Positions 53,366 through 61,825 of a stretch of DNA of 64,000 nucleotides are shown here, piece by piece (position 1 is the stretch's first letter; the number at the start of each line of letters is the position of its first letter). The translations under genes and the position numbers were made by a program. The DNA lies in assembly GCF_000506985.1 (NCBI RefSeq), contig NZ_KI650979.1:744001-808000 (forward strand), given 5' to 3'. The DNA is from Advenella kashmirensis W13003. Its GTDB lineage: Bacteria; Pseudomonadota; Gammaproteobacteria; Burkholderiales; Burkholderiaceae_B. Under the pieces are notes generated by a model. The model searched no databases, was not told the origin of the DNA, and saw only the letters and a list, made by a program, of their open reading frames with translations.

Positions 53366-54122
53366 CCTGAATATTGTTATCCAGCGACGCATCGACCGCA
53401 ATATCAAAAACCACACGGTCGGCGCGATGCCAGGCAGTAAACCACTCCAGGGGCAGGCCATTCTGATCGTAATAACACGCGTGCAATTGCAGGAGCGAGT
53501 CGCTTTTTTTCACTTTCAGATAATCGGCCAGTGTTTTGTCGCAAGGCACGGTCTGGATCTGATTGCGACCCTGTTGCGGCTTGCGATTGAACCGCTGCAT
53601 CAGTTGCTGGTGCAACGACCGATTGGTCAGGTCCTCCCGGGTCAGGCTTGAAAATTCTCCGGGCAGCCAGGTCTTCACATATGAAATAGGATCGTCGTCA
53701 ATATAACGCACGCGTTCGAGCAGCAAACCATCCACCTGTCCGTAGAAAGCGGCGACTTCAGCCGGGAAAGCGCTACATTCCAGACGAATAATCGATGTTT
53801 GCAGCGCGGTTCCCTCCCGCTCCAGCTGCGCGTGCAGGCTGAGCGAATTCTGAAGATTGCGGCGATGCTTGGCGCGGGGTGCCACGATTGAGGCGCGTCC
53901 GGCCTGTTTCAGGATATACCCCTCATCAACCAGCATCGCGAGCGCCTGGCGCACCACACTGCGAGCCACATCAAAGTGGCCGCAGAGCGCGTTTTCACTC
54001 GGGATCGGGCTGCCCGCAGGCACCCGGTTTTCAGAGATGGCGGCTTTCAGGCTATGGGCCACCTGAAGGTACAAGGCCTCTTTACCTTTGTTTTTTTCGT
54101 CGATTTTTTTCAGATAAAGCAC
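53337..54122 (-). CDS. GntR family regulator, HutC/UTRA subfamily
   Basis: 261 residues: GntR winged helix at about 20-85 (LKAAISENRVPAGSPIPSENALCGHFDVARSV) and UTRA ligand domain at about 100-250. It is the last gene after the permease-kinase-dehydrogenase operon on the same strand. The doubled TGTACGTACA sequence upstream of that operon fits the HutC-type operator pattern, so it is the likely repressor. Confidence 0.92.
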   Translation of the reverse strand: MLYLKKIDEKNKGKEALYLQVAHSLKAAISENRVPAGSPIPSENALCGHFDVARSVVRQALAMLVDEGYILKQAGRASIVAPRAKHRRNLQNSLSLHAQLEREGTALQTSIIRLECSAFPAEVAAFYGQVDGLLLERVRYIDDDPISYVKTWLPGEFSSLTREDLTNRSLHQQLMQRFNRKPQQGRNQIQTVPCDKTLADYLKVKKSDSLLQLHACYYDQNGLPLEWFTAWHRADRVVFDIAVDASLDNNIQVKDFQRAIR

Positions 54123-54145
54123 GTTACACCCGCCAATTTAAAAAA

Positions 54146-55189
54146 CTATACCCCTTCAGACCGGGAAGCCGTTTCCCACACTGATGACCATCCCAGGGAC
54201 AGGCTGGCCGCACGTTCGGCCGCCAGAATCAGGCTTTCTTCGCGCGCAATATTCTTGCCGGCGATATCAAATGCCGTACCGTGGTCAACCGATACCCGCA
54301 CCACCGGCAGGCCCACCGTAATATTAACGCCATCGTCGCCATATACCGCCTTAAATGGCGCATGGCCCTGATCGTGGTAACAGGCCACCAGAAATTTCCA
54401 CTTGCCCCGCACGGCCTGCGGCCAGAGCGCATCCGCAGGGATCGGCCCCACCGCATTGATGCCGGCTGCTTTGGCCCGGTCGATGGCAGGCGTCAGAATA
54501 GCACTGTCTTCTGTACCGAAGATGTTGTTTTCCCCGGCATGGGGATTCAGGCCGGAGACGGCGATGGGCTCATCCTGTCGGTTGAGGGCTTTGGAGAATG
54601 CATGAACCAGCTGCAGGATATCGTCCATGCGCTTGGGATTCACGTCATCAATAGCCTGCCGCAATGATACATGAGTTGTCGCATGGAACACATACAGATC
54701 GCCAGCCGACAGAACCAGAGAATAATTTTTTACCCCGAATTCATGAGCCAGCAATTCGGTGTGTCCGGGCCATTTGTGGCCGCCCAGATGCATGGCCGCT
54801 TTGTTCAGTGGGGCAGTAACGATGCCATCGACTTCGCCCTTCCGAGCCAGATCACATGCCTTCATCACGAACAGCGCGGAACCGGCGCCGGCACGCGCAT
54901 CCAGCTTGCCCAATTCGACGTCTTCAAGAGAAGGGCCCACCTGAATGATTTCAATGGTGCCGGGCTCATTGGTTGCTTCTGCAGGAGACGACACTTCACG
55001 AACTTTGTTTACATCGCCATTCTGGCTGGCAACCGCCTTGCGCAACGCAGCGACATCGCCGATCACGACAAACTTGGCCATATCACGCAGGCGTGAATGG
55101 TTCATCAACATTTTGGCTGTAATTTCAGGGCCAATGCCGGCTACATCACCAATGGTCACCGCCAGCACGGGTAATCTTTTCTCAATCAT
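54146..55189 (-). CDS. pdxA2: 4-phospho-threonate/erythronate dehydrogenase (PdxA2-like)
   Basis: A 347-residue PdxA-fold dehydrogenase. The metal ligands expected from PdxA are His173 (TTHVSL), His217 (LNPHAGE) and His272 (YHDQGHAPFK). Beside a DUF1537 kinase it is better assigned to the PdxA2 group, which oxidises and decarboxylates 4-phospho-D-threonate (or erythronate) to dihydroxyacetone phosphate, than to vitamin B6 synthesis. Its start overlaps the kinase stop by four bases. Confidence 0.88.
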   Translation of the reverse strand: MIEKRLPVLAVTIGDVAGIGPEITAKMLMNHSRLRDMAKFVVIGDVAALRKAVASQNGDVNKVREVSSPAEATNEPGTIEIIQVGPSLEDVELGKLDARAGAGSALFVMKACDLARKGEVDGIVTAPLNKAAMHLGGHKWPGHTELLAHEFGVKNYSLVLSAGDLYVFHATTHVSLRQAIDDVNPKRMDDILQLVHAFSKALNRQDEPIAVSGLNPHAGENNIFGTEDSAILTPAIDRAKAAGINAVGPIPADALWPQAVRGKWKFLVACYHDQGHAPFKAVYGDDGVNITVGLPVVRVSVDHGTAFDIAGKNIAREESLILAAERAASLSLGWSSVWETASRSEGV

Positions 55190-56400
55190 TTGAATTTCCT
55201 TTCTCTCAGGGTCTCTGCAGCCTGAATCAATACATTTTCTGCACCAAAGCCACCAGCCTTGGTCACAATCGGCATGCCGGCATACTCGCCGCCAATCAGG
55301 GTGCCCAGCGGCACGCCGCCGGATACTTCATCAATCAGGCGGATACCGGTTGCCTGCAAGGCCGACATCACCTGCTCTGCCCCGTCACCGCCGGTCGCAA
55401 TCAACCCTCGCACCTGGCCGGTACGCACCACTTCAAGAGCAAACTGACCCAGACGGAGTGCGACCACCGCAGAGGACAATCCGGGCTGCTGCGCTACCGG
55501 GGCCAGAACGACCAGCACGGAATTGCTGCCCTGCACCAGCGTTTGCCCCGCCAATTGGTCACGCTGCCATTGCTGCCAGACGCTATCGTCGGCCAGGGCC
55601 TCGGGCTCCGGTGTCAACACCGTGGCGCCCTGCTTTTGCAGGGCCGCGACTTGCGCCCGGGTAGCGCTATGCTGCGAGGTCACTACGGCCAGCACGATTT
55701 CACCTGAAATATGACTGCCGGCCCATGCAGCAGCCATAGCCATGGCCAGCCCGCCTGCACCAACAGGAAGTGCACGCTCGCCCAGCAACACAATGGCCTG
55801 GGCCAGGCGCTTCAGATCAGCGTCGCTACGGGCGTCTACCACCACAATTGATCCGCTTTCACCGATTTTCTCAGCCAGGGATGCGGGCGTATCATCATAT
55901 TGCGGACTGATCAGTTTGCAGTCCAGCAGGGCCGGTACCGAACTTTCCGTCACGGGCGTGACCGGGTCGGTTCCAGCCGAGGTTTCCGTTACAGGCACAC
56001 CATTGACCAGCAACACGCCTTGTTCAACGGTTCTGCCGGTATCTGGATAGGCGGGGCATACGACGGCAATGGCATTTTCGTGCCATTGGCTTCGGGCCGC
56101 TTCAATTTCCGCAGCAAAGGCGCCGCGCAAGGTGGAGTCCACTTTTTTGAATACATGACGAACGTCATGCTTGCGAAAGGTCTGCATTTCTCGCGCAACC
56201 GCCTCTGCTGCGGCCTGCGGGCTCATGGCACGGCTGTTGCTGTTGACCGATACCACTTCTGCCTGCATATCGCCCAATGCAAATGCGTCTTCTGACCCGC
56301 CAACGTATAACTGGGTTTCCCAGCCACAGCGGACGAACTGGACAGCGGAATCGCCCGCGCCCGTCAGATCGTCGGCAATGATTGCGATCTGCGGTTTCAT
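55186..56400 (-). CDS. Four-carbon acid sugar kinase (DUF1537)
   Basis: 404 residues with N-terminal IADDLTGAGDSAVQF (substrate domain) and a C-terminal nucleotide domain containing IATGGDGAEQVM and GTLIGGEYAGMPIVTKAGGFG. The family includes D-threonate and D-erythronate 4-kinases (DtnK, DenK). Which C4 acid is used cannot be told. It overlaps both neighbours by four bases, so permease, kinase and dehydrogenase form a coupled operon. Confidence 0.9.
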   Translation of the reverse strand: MKPQIAIIADDLTGAGDSAVQFVRCGWETQLYVGGSEDAFALGDMQAEVVSVNSNSRAMSPQAAAEAVAREMQTFRKHDVRHVFKKVDSTLRGAFAAEIEAARSQWHENAIAVVCPAYPDTGRTVEQGVLLVNGVPVTETSAGTDPVTPVTESSVPALLDCKLISPQYDDTPASLAEKIGESGSIVVVDARSDADLKRLAQAIVLLGERALPVGAGGLAMAMAAAWAGSHISGEIVLAVVTSQHSATRAQVAALQKQGATVLTPEPEALADDSVWQQWQRDQLAGQTLVQGSNSVLVVLAPVAQQPGLSSAVVALRLGQFALEVVRTGQVRGLIATGGDGAEQVMSALQATGIRLIDEVSGGVPLGTLIGGEYAGMPIVTKAGGFGAENVLIQAAETLRERKFK

Positions 56401-57425
56401 AATTTGACCGGATCCCCGGCAAGCGTCTCATCTTCGTCGGCAATACCATCATCGACGGGCTTCAATTCACCTGCTCTTTTCAGGAAATAAGAGGCCAGCA
56501 AGGGAGCCATGATCGAGCTGATCAATACGCAAGCGGCAACTTGCGCTGTCGCGGTCTCGACATAAACCTGGAAGCGCGGATCGGCAGCAGCGACAATGGC
56601 CGGTGTAGCGATGGCATTGCCAGCGGTGGTTCCCGCCGCAAAACCGATACCGCTTTTGCCGCCGCGGCGCAGGATGAGTTTATATCCCATATAAACCAGG
56701 AACCCGGTAATGGGGCTGATCAGCAGGCCCAGGACAATCCCTGTCATACCGCCGCTGACAATGGCCGACAGATTGATGCCGGTACCCAGCGCGAATGCAA
56801 AAAACGGGATCACAATATTGGGAACCGGATCCAGGACTTTACGCCAGTGCGGATCCACGTTACCGACCAGTACGCCCAGCAGAAACGGCACCAGCGCAGC
56901 AACAAGGGCAATCAGCGGAATATCGCCCAGGCCAGATGCACCCAGGAAAAGCAGACTGAAGAAGGGACCGTCATTGACGGCGCTGGCCACATAGGCGCCA
57001 CGATCGCGGGCATCGCCATATTGACCGGTGAAGGCGAGCCACAGGCCGCCGTTGCTGTTGTCAAACGCGGCCAGCAATGCCAGGATGGAAATGCCCCAAA
57101 TACCATCGATACCGACAAAGCTGCCCAACAGAATGATCAAGCTGGCCGGAATAATGGTTTTGCAAAAGAGAATGGTACCTGCTGTCGCCAGGATCGGGCC
57201 GCCGGTACGAACATTGACCTGCGTGCCGGTGGCAAAAATCAGCAATGCAATCAAGGGCAGAGCGCTGTCTTTGAACAGCGCGGTCGTGAAACTGCCGATA
57301 CCCAGGGCTTCAGGTGCGAAGGTCCCGATTATCGAGCCGAGTATCAGGGGAATAAGCATCAATCCGCCAGGGATTTTCTGCATGGTTTTGAACATGGGAA
57401 ATAGGGAACGCTCTTGTGTCATCAT
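56397..57425 (-). CDS. 2-keto-3-deoxygluconate permease family transporter (KdgT-like)
   Basis: A membrane protein of about 342 residues with some ten hydrophobic segments. The N-terminal KIPGGLMLIPLILGS matches the KdgT family opening, and AAFDNSNGGLW and SAVNDGPFFSLLFLG are typical inner motifs. In this operon it probably imports a four-carbon sugar acid by proton symport. Start is uncertain: paired ATGs at 57425/57422, or ATG 57395 nearest to the family start; a TTG at 57479 is less likely. Confidence 0.87.
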   Translation of the reverse strand: MMTQERSLFPMFKTMQKIPGGLMLIPLILGSIIGTFAPEALGIGSFTTALFKDSALPLIALLIFATGTQVNVRTGGPILATAGTILFCKTIIPASLIILLGSFVGIDGIWGISILALLAAFDNSNGGLWLAFTGQYGDARDRGAYVASAVNDGPFFSLLFLGASGLGDIPLIALVAALVPFLLGVLVGNVDPHWRKVLDPVPNIVIPFFAFALGTGINLSAIVSGGMTGIVLGLLISPITGFLVYMGYKLILRRGGKSGIGFAAGTTAGNAIATPAIVAAADPRFQVYVETATAQVAACVLISSIMAPLLASYFLKRAGELKPVDDGIADEDETLAGDPVKL

Positions 57426-57518
57426 CCGGCCCAACCTTTTGGTCACAGGGGAGTAGTAAAGAAATGAATGGTCTCGCAAGTGGCTTTTTGATCGTGCTTC
57501 TTATCTTCGCCACAGCTC

Positions 57519-57541
57519 TGTACGTACAACCTGTACGTACA
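57519..57541. promoter_or_regulatory. Doubled TGTACGTACA operator
   Basis: The perfect palindrome TGTACGTACA occurs twice, at 57519-57528 and 57532-57541, 13 bases from start to start and so on nearly the same helix face plus a quarter turn. It matches the GT-N-TA-N-AC-like cores bound by HutC-type GntR proteins. It lies about 95 bases upstream of the permease start. Confidence 0.6.
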
Positions 57542-57626
57542 GGTGCGATTATTCTCTTTTAGAAAAGAATTGTCAACCCGTGATGGATGCGATTAATTAT
57601 TATGATAAGGACGATTGATTCGGCAC

Positions 57627-58439
57627 TCAGGCTTCGATGTCAAGCAGACGCAGTTTTTGTGATATCGCCTGGCAGGCAGCAATGAGGGGGTCAATGTAAG
57701 CCGTGCGACGGTCGGCCGCCAGACGAAACAGGGGAATACTGATGCTGACGCAGGCAACCGGTCGACCGATTTTATCGACAATGGCGCAGCCATAGCAGAA
57801 AATATCACGTTCGTTTTCTTCACGATCTTCGGCAAAGCCCTGGCGCTGAATATCAATGATTTCATTACGCAGCGCCTGTGCAGACAACAGCGTGGTATTG
57901 GTATATTTCTGAAAGCGGATCGCGCCAATCAAGCGACTTCTTTCACTTTCATCGCCCAGTGCCGCCAGATAGGCTTTACCGACCGAGCTTGAATAGAGCG
58001 TCACCTGACTGCCCAGTCGTGAATTCATGCGCACGGCCTGCGGGCTTTCCAGCTTGTCAATATAGGTCATGGCGCCGTTGACCGGCACCGCCAGGTGGAC
58101 CGTTTCGTTTGTCATATCACGCAGCCTGATCAACTGTTCCCGGCAGACTTTGCGAAGATCGGAGCTTTCCAGCGCCTGGCTGGCCAGACTGATCAGACGC
58201 GGTCCCAGCGTGAAAATCTGGCCGCCTTTATTGATCACCAGGCCTTCGGCCTGCAAGGCATCGACAATACGATACAAGGTGGGTTTGGGGTATCCGACCG
58301 CGTGGCTCAGATCCTGAATGGTGACGCCATGACCGGCATTGCTGGCGATCGCGTCCAGCACACGCATGAATTTGGAAAACGAAGCAGTGCCGGCCACTTT
58401 CTGGCCAGCCTTGTCCTGCAAGATTGTCGTCGTTGTCAT
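57627..58439 (-). CDS. IclR family transcriptional regulator
   Basis: 270 residues: winged helix with VTIQDLSHAVGYPKPTLYRI at about 39-58, and an IclR effector domain to the C-terminus. It is the last gene of the Bug-cupin-SDR-SDR operon, ten bases after the second SDR, and likely regulates that operon through the dyad at 61577-61608. It is divergent in function from the C4-acid operon that lies next to it. Confidence 0.91.
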   Translation of the reverse strand: MTTTTILQDKAGQKVAGTASFSKFMRVLDAIASNAGHGVTIQDLSHAVGYPKPTLYRIVDALQAEGLVINKGGQIFTLGPRLISLASQALESSDLRKVCREQLIRLRDMTNETVHLAVPVNGAMTYIDKLESPQAVRMNSRLGSQVTLYSSSVGKAYLAALGDESERSRLIGAIRFQKYTNTTLLSAQALRNEIIDIQRQGFAEDREENERDIFCYGCAIVDKIGRPVACVSISIPLFRLAADRRTAYIDPLIAACQAISQKLRLLDIEA

Positions 58440-58448
58440 GATGAAAAA

Positions 58449-59174
58449 TCAAGTTACCATATAGCCACCATCAACCGGCATGATAACACCCGTCATGAAC
58501 GAAGATGCGTCGGAGCACAGAAAAACCACCGCACGCGCCACATCTTGCGGCGTGCCCCAGCGTTTGAGCGGTGTTCGATCCAGAATCGGGCGTGCCCGGG
58601 ATTCATCGTTTTGCAGCGCTTCGGTCAAAGGGGTCGCGATCCACCCGGGCGCCACCGCATTGACACGAATGCTGTCGGCTGCATAGGCAATGGCCAGCGA
58701 TTTAGTCAATTGTGCAATGCCACCCTTGCTCGCACTATAGCCTGGCACCAGGCCGCCACCAAAAAAGCTGAGCATGGACGCCATATTGACGATGCATCCG
58801 CCAGATTGAGCCAGCGCGGGACGCAGGGCTTCGCACAAGCGCATGCTTCCGACCAGATTGACATCAATCACGCGTTCAAACACGGGCAGTTTGAACTCTT
58901 CCACCCGTGCAATAATCCCGGCACAATTGACCAGGATATCCACGTTCCCCAAGGACTGCGCGAACGCCCTGACATCCTCGTCGCTGGTCACATCCAAAAT
59001 CACTTCTTTTACGGTGGCGTGACGCCAGGCCTCTTCACCCGTCGCCGGCAGGCCGGCCGCGTAGACCTGCGCGCCCAGGCCGGCAAGTTCTGCGGCAATC
59101 GCACGCCCGATTCCCTGGGTTCCACCCGTGACCACCGCAATTTTTCCCGCAAACAAATCTGTCTTGAAACTCAT
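58449..59174 (-). CDS. Short-chain dehydrogenase/reductase (SDR)
   Basis: 241 residues: TGGTQGIG at 16-23, NCAG near 83-86 and catalytic Ser133, Tyr146 and Lys150 (YSASK), with a C-terminal GGYMVT. It is an NAD(P)-dependent alcohol or sugar-acid dehydrogenase of unknown substrate. It follows a second SDR by 18 bases, so the two may catalyse successive oxidations. Confidence 0.9.
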   Translation of the reverse strand: MSFKTDLFAGKIAVVTGGTQGIGRAIAAELAGLGAQVYAAGLPATGEEAWRHATVKEVILDVTSDEDVRAFAQSLGNVDILVNCAGIIARVEEFKLPVFERVIDVNLVGSMRLCEALRPALAQSGGCIVNMASMLSFFGGGLVPGYSASKGGIAQLTKSLAIAYAADSIRVNAVAPGWIATPLTEALQNDESRARPILDRTPLKRWGTPQDVARAVVFLCSDASSFMTGVIMPVDGGYMVT

Positions 59175-59192
59175 GGATTTTCCAAATAAAGA

Positions 59193-59936
59193 TCAATAGG
59201 TGGCGCGACCGCCGGACAGGTCAAACACGGCGCCGGTACTGAATGAACACGACCCCGACAGCAACCATAAGGTGAGCTCGGATACCTCATCGCACTCGCC
59301 CAGGCGCTTCATCGGGCTTTTTTCTATCATGGTCTGCACATGCGCCGGCGACATTTGCTGCAACAGTGTTGTGTTAATTGCAGCAGGCGCAATGGCATTG
59401 ACCCGCATCGCAGTCTGCGCCAGTTCCTTGCCCAGGGATTTAGTCAGGGCAAGCACGCCCGCCTTGGCCGCACTATACGCCGATGCATTGGGCGTGCCTT
59501 CCTTGCCCGCCAGCGAGGCGATATTCACAATGCGCGCGCCCGGAGCCTGCTTCATCACCGGCACGGCCACCCGGCAGGTGTTGTACACGCCCAGCAAATT
59601 GACCGCGATCACTTGCTGCCATTCCTGCGGATCGGTTTGTTCCAGCGGCAGCGTGGAGCCGGCAAATCCGGCGCAATTGACCAGCATATCAATCTTGTCA
59701 TATTGACCAACCACCGTTGCGCAGGCATTCTCAAGTGAGCCGATATCACACACGTCAACTTGACTGAAGCGCACCCTGTCTCCCTGCAAATCTTCGGGCG
59801 GCGCCCTCCTGTCCCAAATTGAGACCGTGGCACCGGCCGCCAGCAATCTGCGCGCGATATCCAGCCCAATACCGCTGCTGCCACCAGTGACAACAGCGCT
59901 ACAGCCTGAGAAATCATAATTGGCTTTGATACTCAT
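59193..59936 (-). CDS. Short-chain dehydrogenase/reductase (SDR)
   Basis: 247 residues: TGGSSGIG at 17-24 and catalytic Ser141, Tyr154 and Lys158 (YSAAK). It is distinct from the neighbouring SDR over most of its length, so this is not a recent duplication. The start lies two bases after the cupin stop codon. Confidence 0.9.
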   Translation of the reverse strand: MSIKANYDFSGCSAVVTGGSSGIGLDIARRLLAAGATVSIWDRRAPPEDLQGDRVRFSQVDVCDIGSLENACATVVGQYDKIDMLVNCAGFAGSTLPLEQTDPQEWQQVIAVNLLGVYNTCRVAVPVMKQAPGARIVNIASLAGKEGTPNASAYSAAKAGVLALTKSLGKELAQTAMRVNAIAPAAINTTLLQQMSPAHVQTMIEKSPMKRLGECDEVSELTLWLLSGSCSFSTGAVFDLSGGRATY

Positions 59937-59938
59937 AA

Positions 59939-60445
59939 TCAGCGCACGAACTGGTCAACATAGTCAGCCCCCAGGCCGACACTTTCATAGTGCTTGCGGC
60001 ACATGTCCAGTTTGGTGAACACGTCTTCGTAACCCGTGTGATTGCCTTCGCTGTCAACGTAATACATGATGCCATTGACCTGGAACATGGTAATCATTTC
60101 TTCCACGTCTTCAGGCACATACAGGGTGTGCGTTTCTCCCGGCGGCTCAAAGACGTAGCTGCCTTCGGTCGCCACCCAGTCATGCTCAAGATAACGCCAG
60201 GTGCCTTTGATCACATAACCATGCACCGGCTGGGGATGCCGGTGACAGCTTAATACGCCGGATTTGCGCACGCGCAGCAGATTCATCCAGTATCCCTGCG
60301 ACACGTTCAGGCACAGCGGGCGGAACCAGACGTTGGGCGCCTGTGGTACCCAGACGCGCTCATCTTCAGGAACGGCATTGGGCACAACGATATCCTTGAG
60401 CGCCTCTTTGGGATTGGGGTAACGATAAGGAGTGGGTTCGGTCAT
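59939..60445 (-). CDS. Cupin, 2,4'-dihydroxyacetophenone dioxygenase-like
   Basis: A 168-residue single cupin. Putative iron ligands are His68 and His70 (CHRHPQP) and His106 (GETHTL), with Glu104 nearby, the arrangement of 2,4'-dihydroxyacetophenone dioxygenase, which cleaves a carbon-carbon bond between keto and hydroxymethyl carbons. Many relatives have no proven substrate. It stands between the Bug receptor and two SDRs. Confidence 0.82.
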   Translation of the reverse strand: MTEPTPYRYPNPKEALKDIVVPNAVPEDERVWVPQAPNVWFRPLCLNVSQGYWMNLLRVRKSGVLSCHRHPQPVHGYVIKGTWRYLEHDWVATEGSYVFEPPGETHTLYVPEDVEEMITMFQVNGIMYYVDSEGNHTGYEDVFTKLDMCRKHYESVGLGADYVDQFVR

Positions 60446-60513
60446 GATAATTCCTTGGCCCCGACCAGACGGGGCGATATTTCAAGTGTGAAGGTGCGAA
60501 AGAGCCGGCCCGC

Positions 60514-61482
60514 TTATTTGATGTCCAGTTCTTTGAGCACTTTGCTGTAGCCTTCTGTCTCCAGCTTCATTTTCTGCTCAAACGCCTCGCCGTCGGCGTA
60601 CACGTAGCCCAGATTCTGCTGCCTGATCGACTTGATCAGCTCGGGGTCCTGAGCCACTTTTTCGAACGCCTGCTTCAGCATTGTGACGGCCTCGGCCGGC
60701 ATATTTTTTGGTCCCGCTACGCCACGCCAGGTACCGTAAGAAACATCGATGCCCTTTTCTTTTGCCGTTGGCACATCCTTGAACTCGGGCACGCGCTCGT
60801 CGTCCATGACCACGAGCAAGCGCATTTTGCCGCTGCGCACATACTCTGCCGCTTCAGCGGGACTGGTGGCTACGGCGTCCACCTGCTTGCCCAGCAACGC
60901 CAGCAAAGACGGACCCGAGCCCGGGTATGGTACATGCGTGACCTTGGTACCCGATTTGACTTCGAATGCACTCAGGGCAACATCGTACACAGCGCCGGTT
61001 CCCGGTGTTCCCACGTTCATGCCATCGGGATTCTGTCTGGCCGCGGCAAGGAAATCCTCAACGGTCTTATAAGCCGAATCATTGTGCACCACCAGCGTGG
61101 TCGGATCGGCATTCAACTGCACCAGTGGTGTGAAGTCTTTGTAGGAGCGATCAAACAGATTCAATAAAGGCAGAGTAACAAACTCGCCCGTTACGATGGC
61201 CAGCGTATAGCCATCAGGTTTTTGATTGAGCACATACTTCCAGCCCACGGCGCCACCGGCCCCAGACTTGTTCAGCACAATCATGCCCTTGGGGAAGTGC
61301 TTTTCGGCGGCCTTCGCAAAGCTGCGGGCAACGGCATCAGTGCCGCCGCCTGGCTGAAACGGAACCACAAGTGTAATTGGCTGGCTGGGATAGGCGTTGG
61401 CAGCAATCGCCTTGGTGGACAGGCAAGCCAGACTGGTACAGGCGATCAGCGAAGCCAGCAACACGCGACGGGAATACATCAT
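60514..61482 (-). CDS. Bug/TctC family periplasmic solute-binding protein
   Basis: 322 residues. The signal peptide carries an Arg pair (MMYSRRVLLASL) and ends near TKAIA. The mature start is ANAYPSQPITLVVPFQPGGGTDAVAR. Two adjacent ATGs (61482, 61479) are possible; an upstream extension of 18 residues is rejected. It is first in the operon with cupin and SDR genes and lies below an inverted-repeat operator. Confidence 0.92.
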   Translation of the reverse strand: MMYSRRVLLASLIACTSLACLSTKAIAANAYPSQPITLVVPFQPGGGTDAVARSFAKAAEKHFPKGMIVLNKSGAGGAVGWKYVLNQKPDGYTLAIVTGEFVTLPLLNLFDRSYKDFTPLVQLNADPTTLVVHNDSAYKTVEDFLAAARQNPDGMNVGTPGTGAVYDVALSAFEVKSGTKVTHVPYPGSGPSLLALLGKQVDAVATSPAEAAEYVRSGKMRLLVVMDDERVPEFKDVPTAKEKGIDVSYGTWRGVAGPKNMPAEAVTMLKQAFEKVAQDPELIKSIRQQNLGYVYADGEAFEQKMKLETEGYSKVLKELDIK

Positions 61483-61576
61483 GACAGGAACGGTCTCCGA
61501 GAATGGATTGAATACGAACAATGAACAGTTCGTCACGGACGCATGCTTCCATCGCCGATCATGATTCTGTTAAAAG

Positions 61577-61608
61577 TCCATAATATGGATTTATTTCTAT
61601 ATTATGGA
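61577..61608. promoter_or_regulatory. Inverted-repeat operator upstream of Bug-cupin-SDR operon
   Basis: TCCATAATAT (61577-61586) and ATATTATGGA (61599-61608) are perfect complements with a 12-base spacer. The left arm continues into a near-palindrome TCCATAATATGGA. The site is about 95 bases before the Bug start and is a good candidate for binding by the IclR protein encoded at the operon's end. Confidence 0.5.
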
Positions 61609-61691
61609 AACAGTGTATAGCGTTTGATAGCCCAAGCCAGCTAGGGATAACCCGAAATCACGAATGAAATGTTTACAAAAGAAATGAAAAG

Positions 61692-61708
61692 GCCATGCCC
61701 GGCATGGC
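61692..61708 (-). terminator. Terminator of the fetAB operon
   Basis: Read on the minus strand, GCCATGC and GCATGGC form a 7-bp stem with a three-base loop, followed by CTTTTCATTTCTTTT. It lies about 118 bases after the fetB stop codon. Confidence 0.5.
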
Positions 61709-61825
61709 TATATCAGCGGCAAGCAGTGCACCGTGGGGGACTTTCAATAAAGAGGAAAGCACGCCCCCTGCATGGCGGATCAGTTACGCCCAGATATGCG
61801 CAGTTTATGGGCGTGCCCGCATACT

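Larger units (their letters stand above)
61483..61825. other. Intergenic region with operator and terminator
   Basis: 343 bases without a credible gene. The left part holds the inverted repeat 61577-61608 upstream of the Bug operon. The right part holds a GC-rich hairpin that can end the fetAB transcript. Short frames in between have no ribosome site. Confidence 0.6.

Noticed and set aside
56541-57404. Plus-strand frame of 287 codons opposite the permease
   Set aside because: Gln/Asn/Arg-rich low-complexity translation antisense to a clear membrane protein.
58095-59189. Plus-strand frame of 364 codons opposite IclR and SDR
   Set aside because: Spans two real genes on the other strand and shows no domain or ribosome site.
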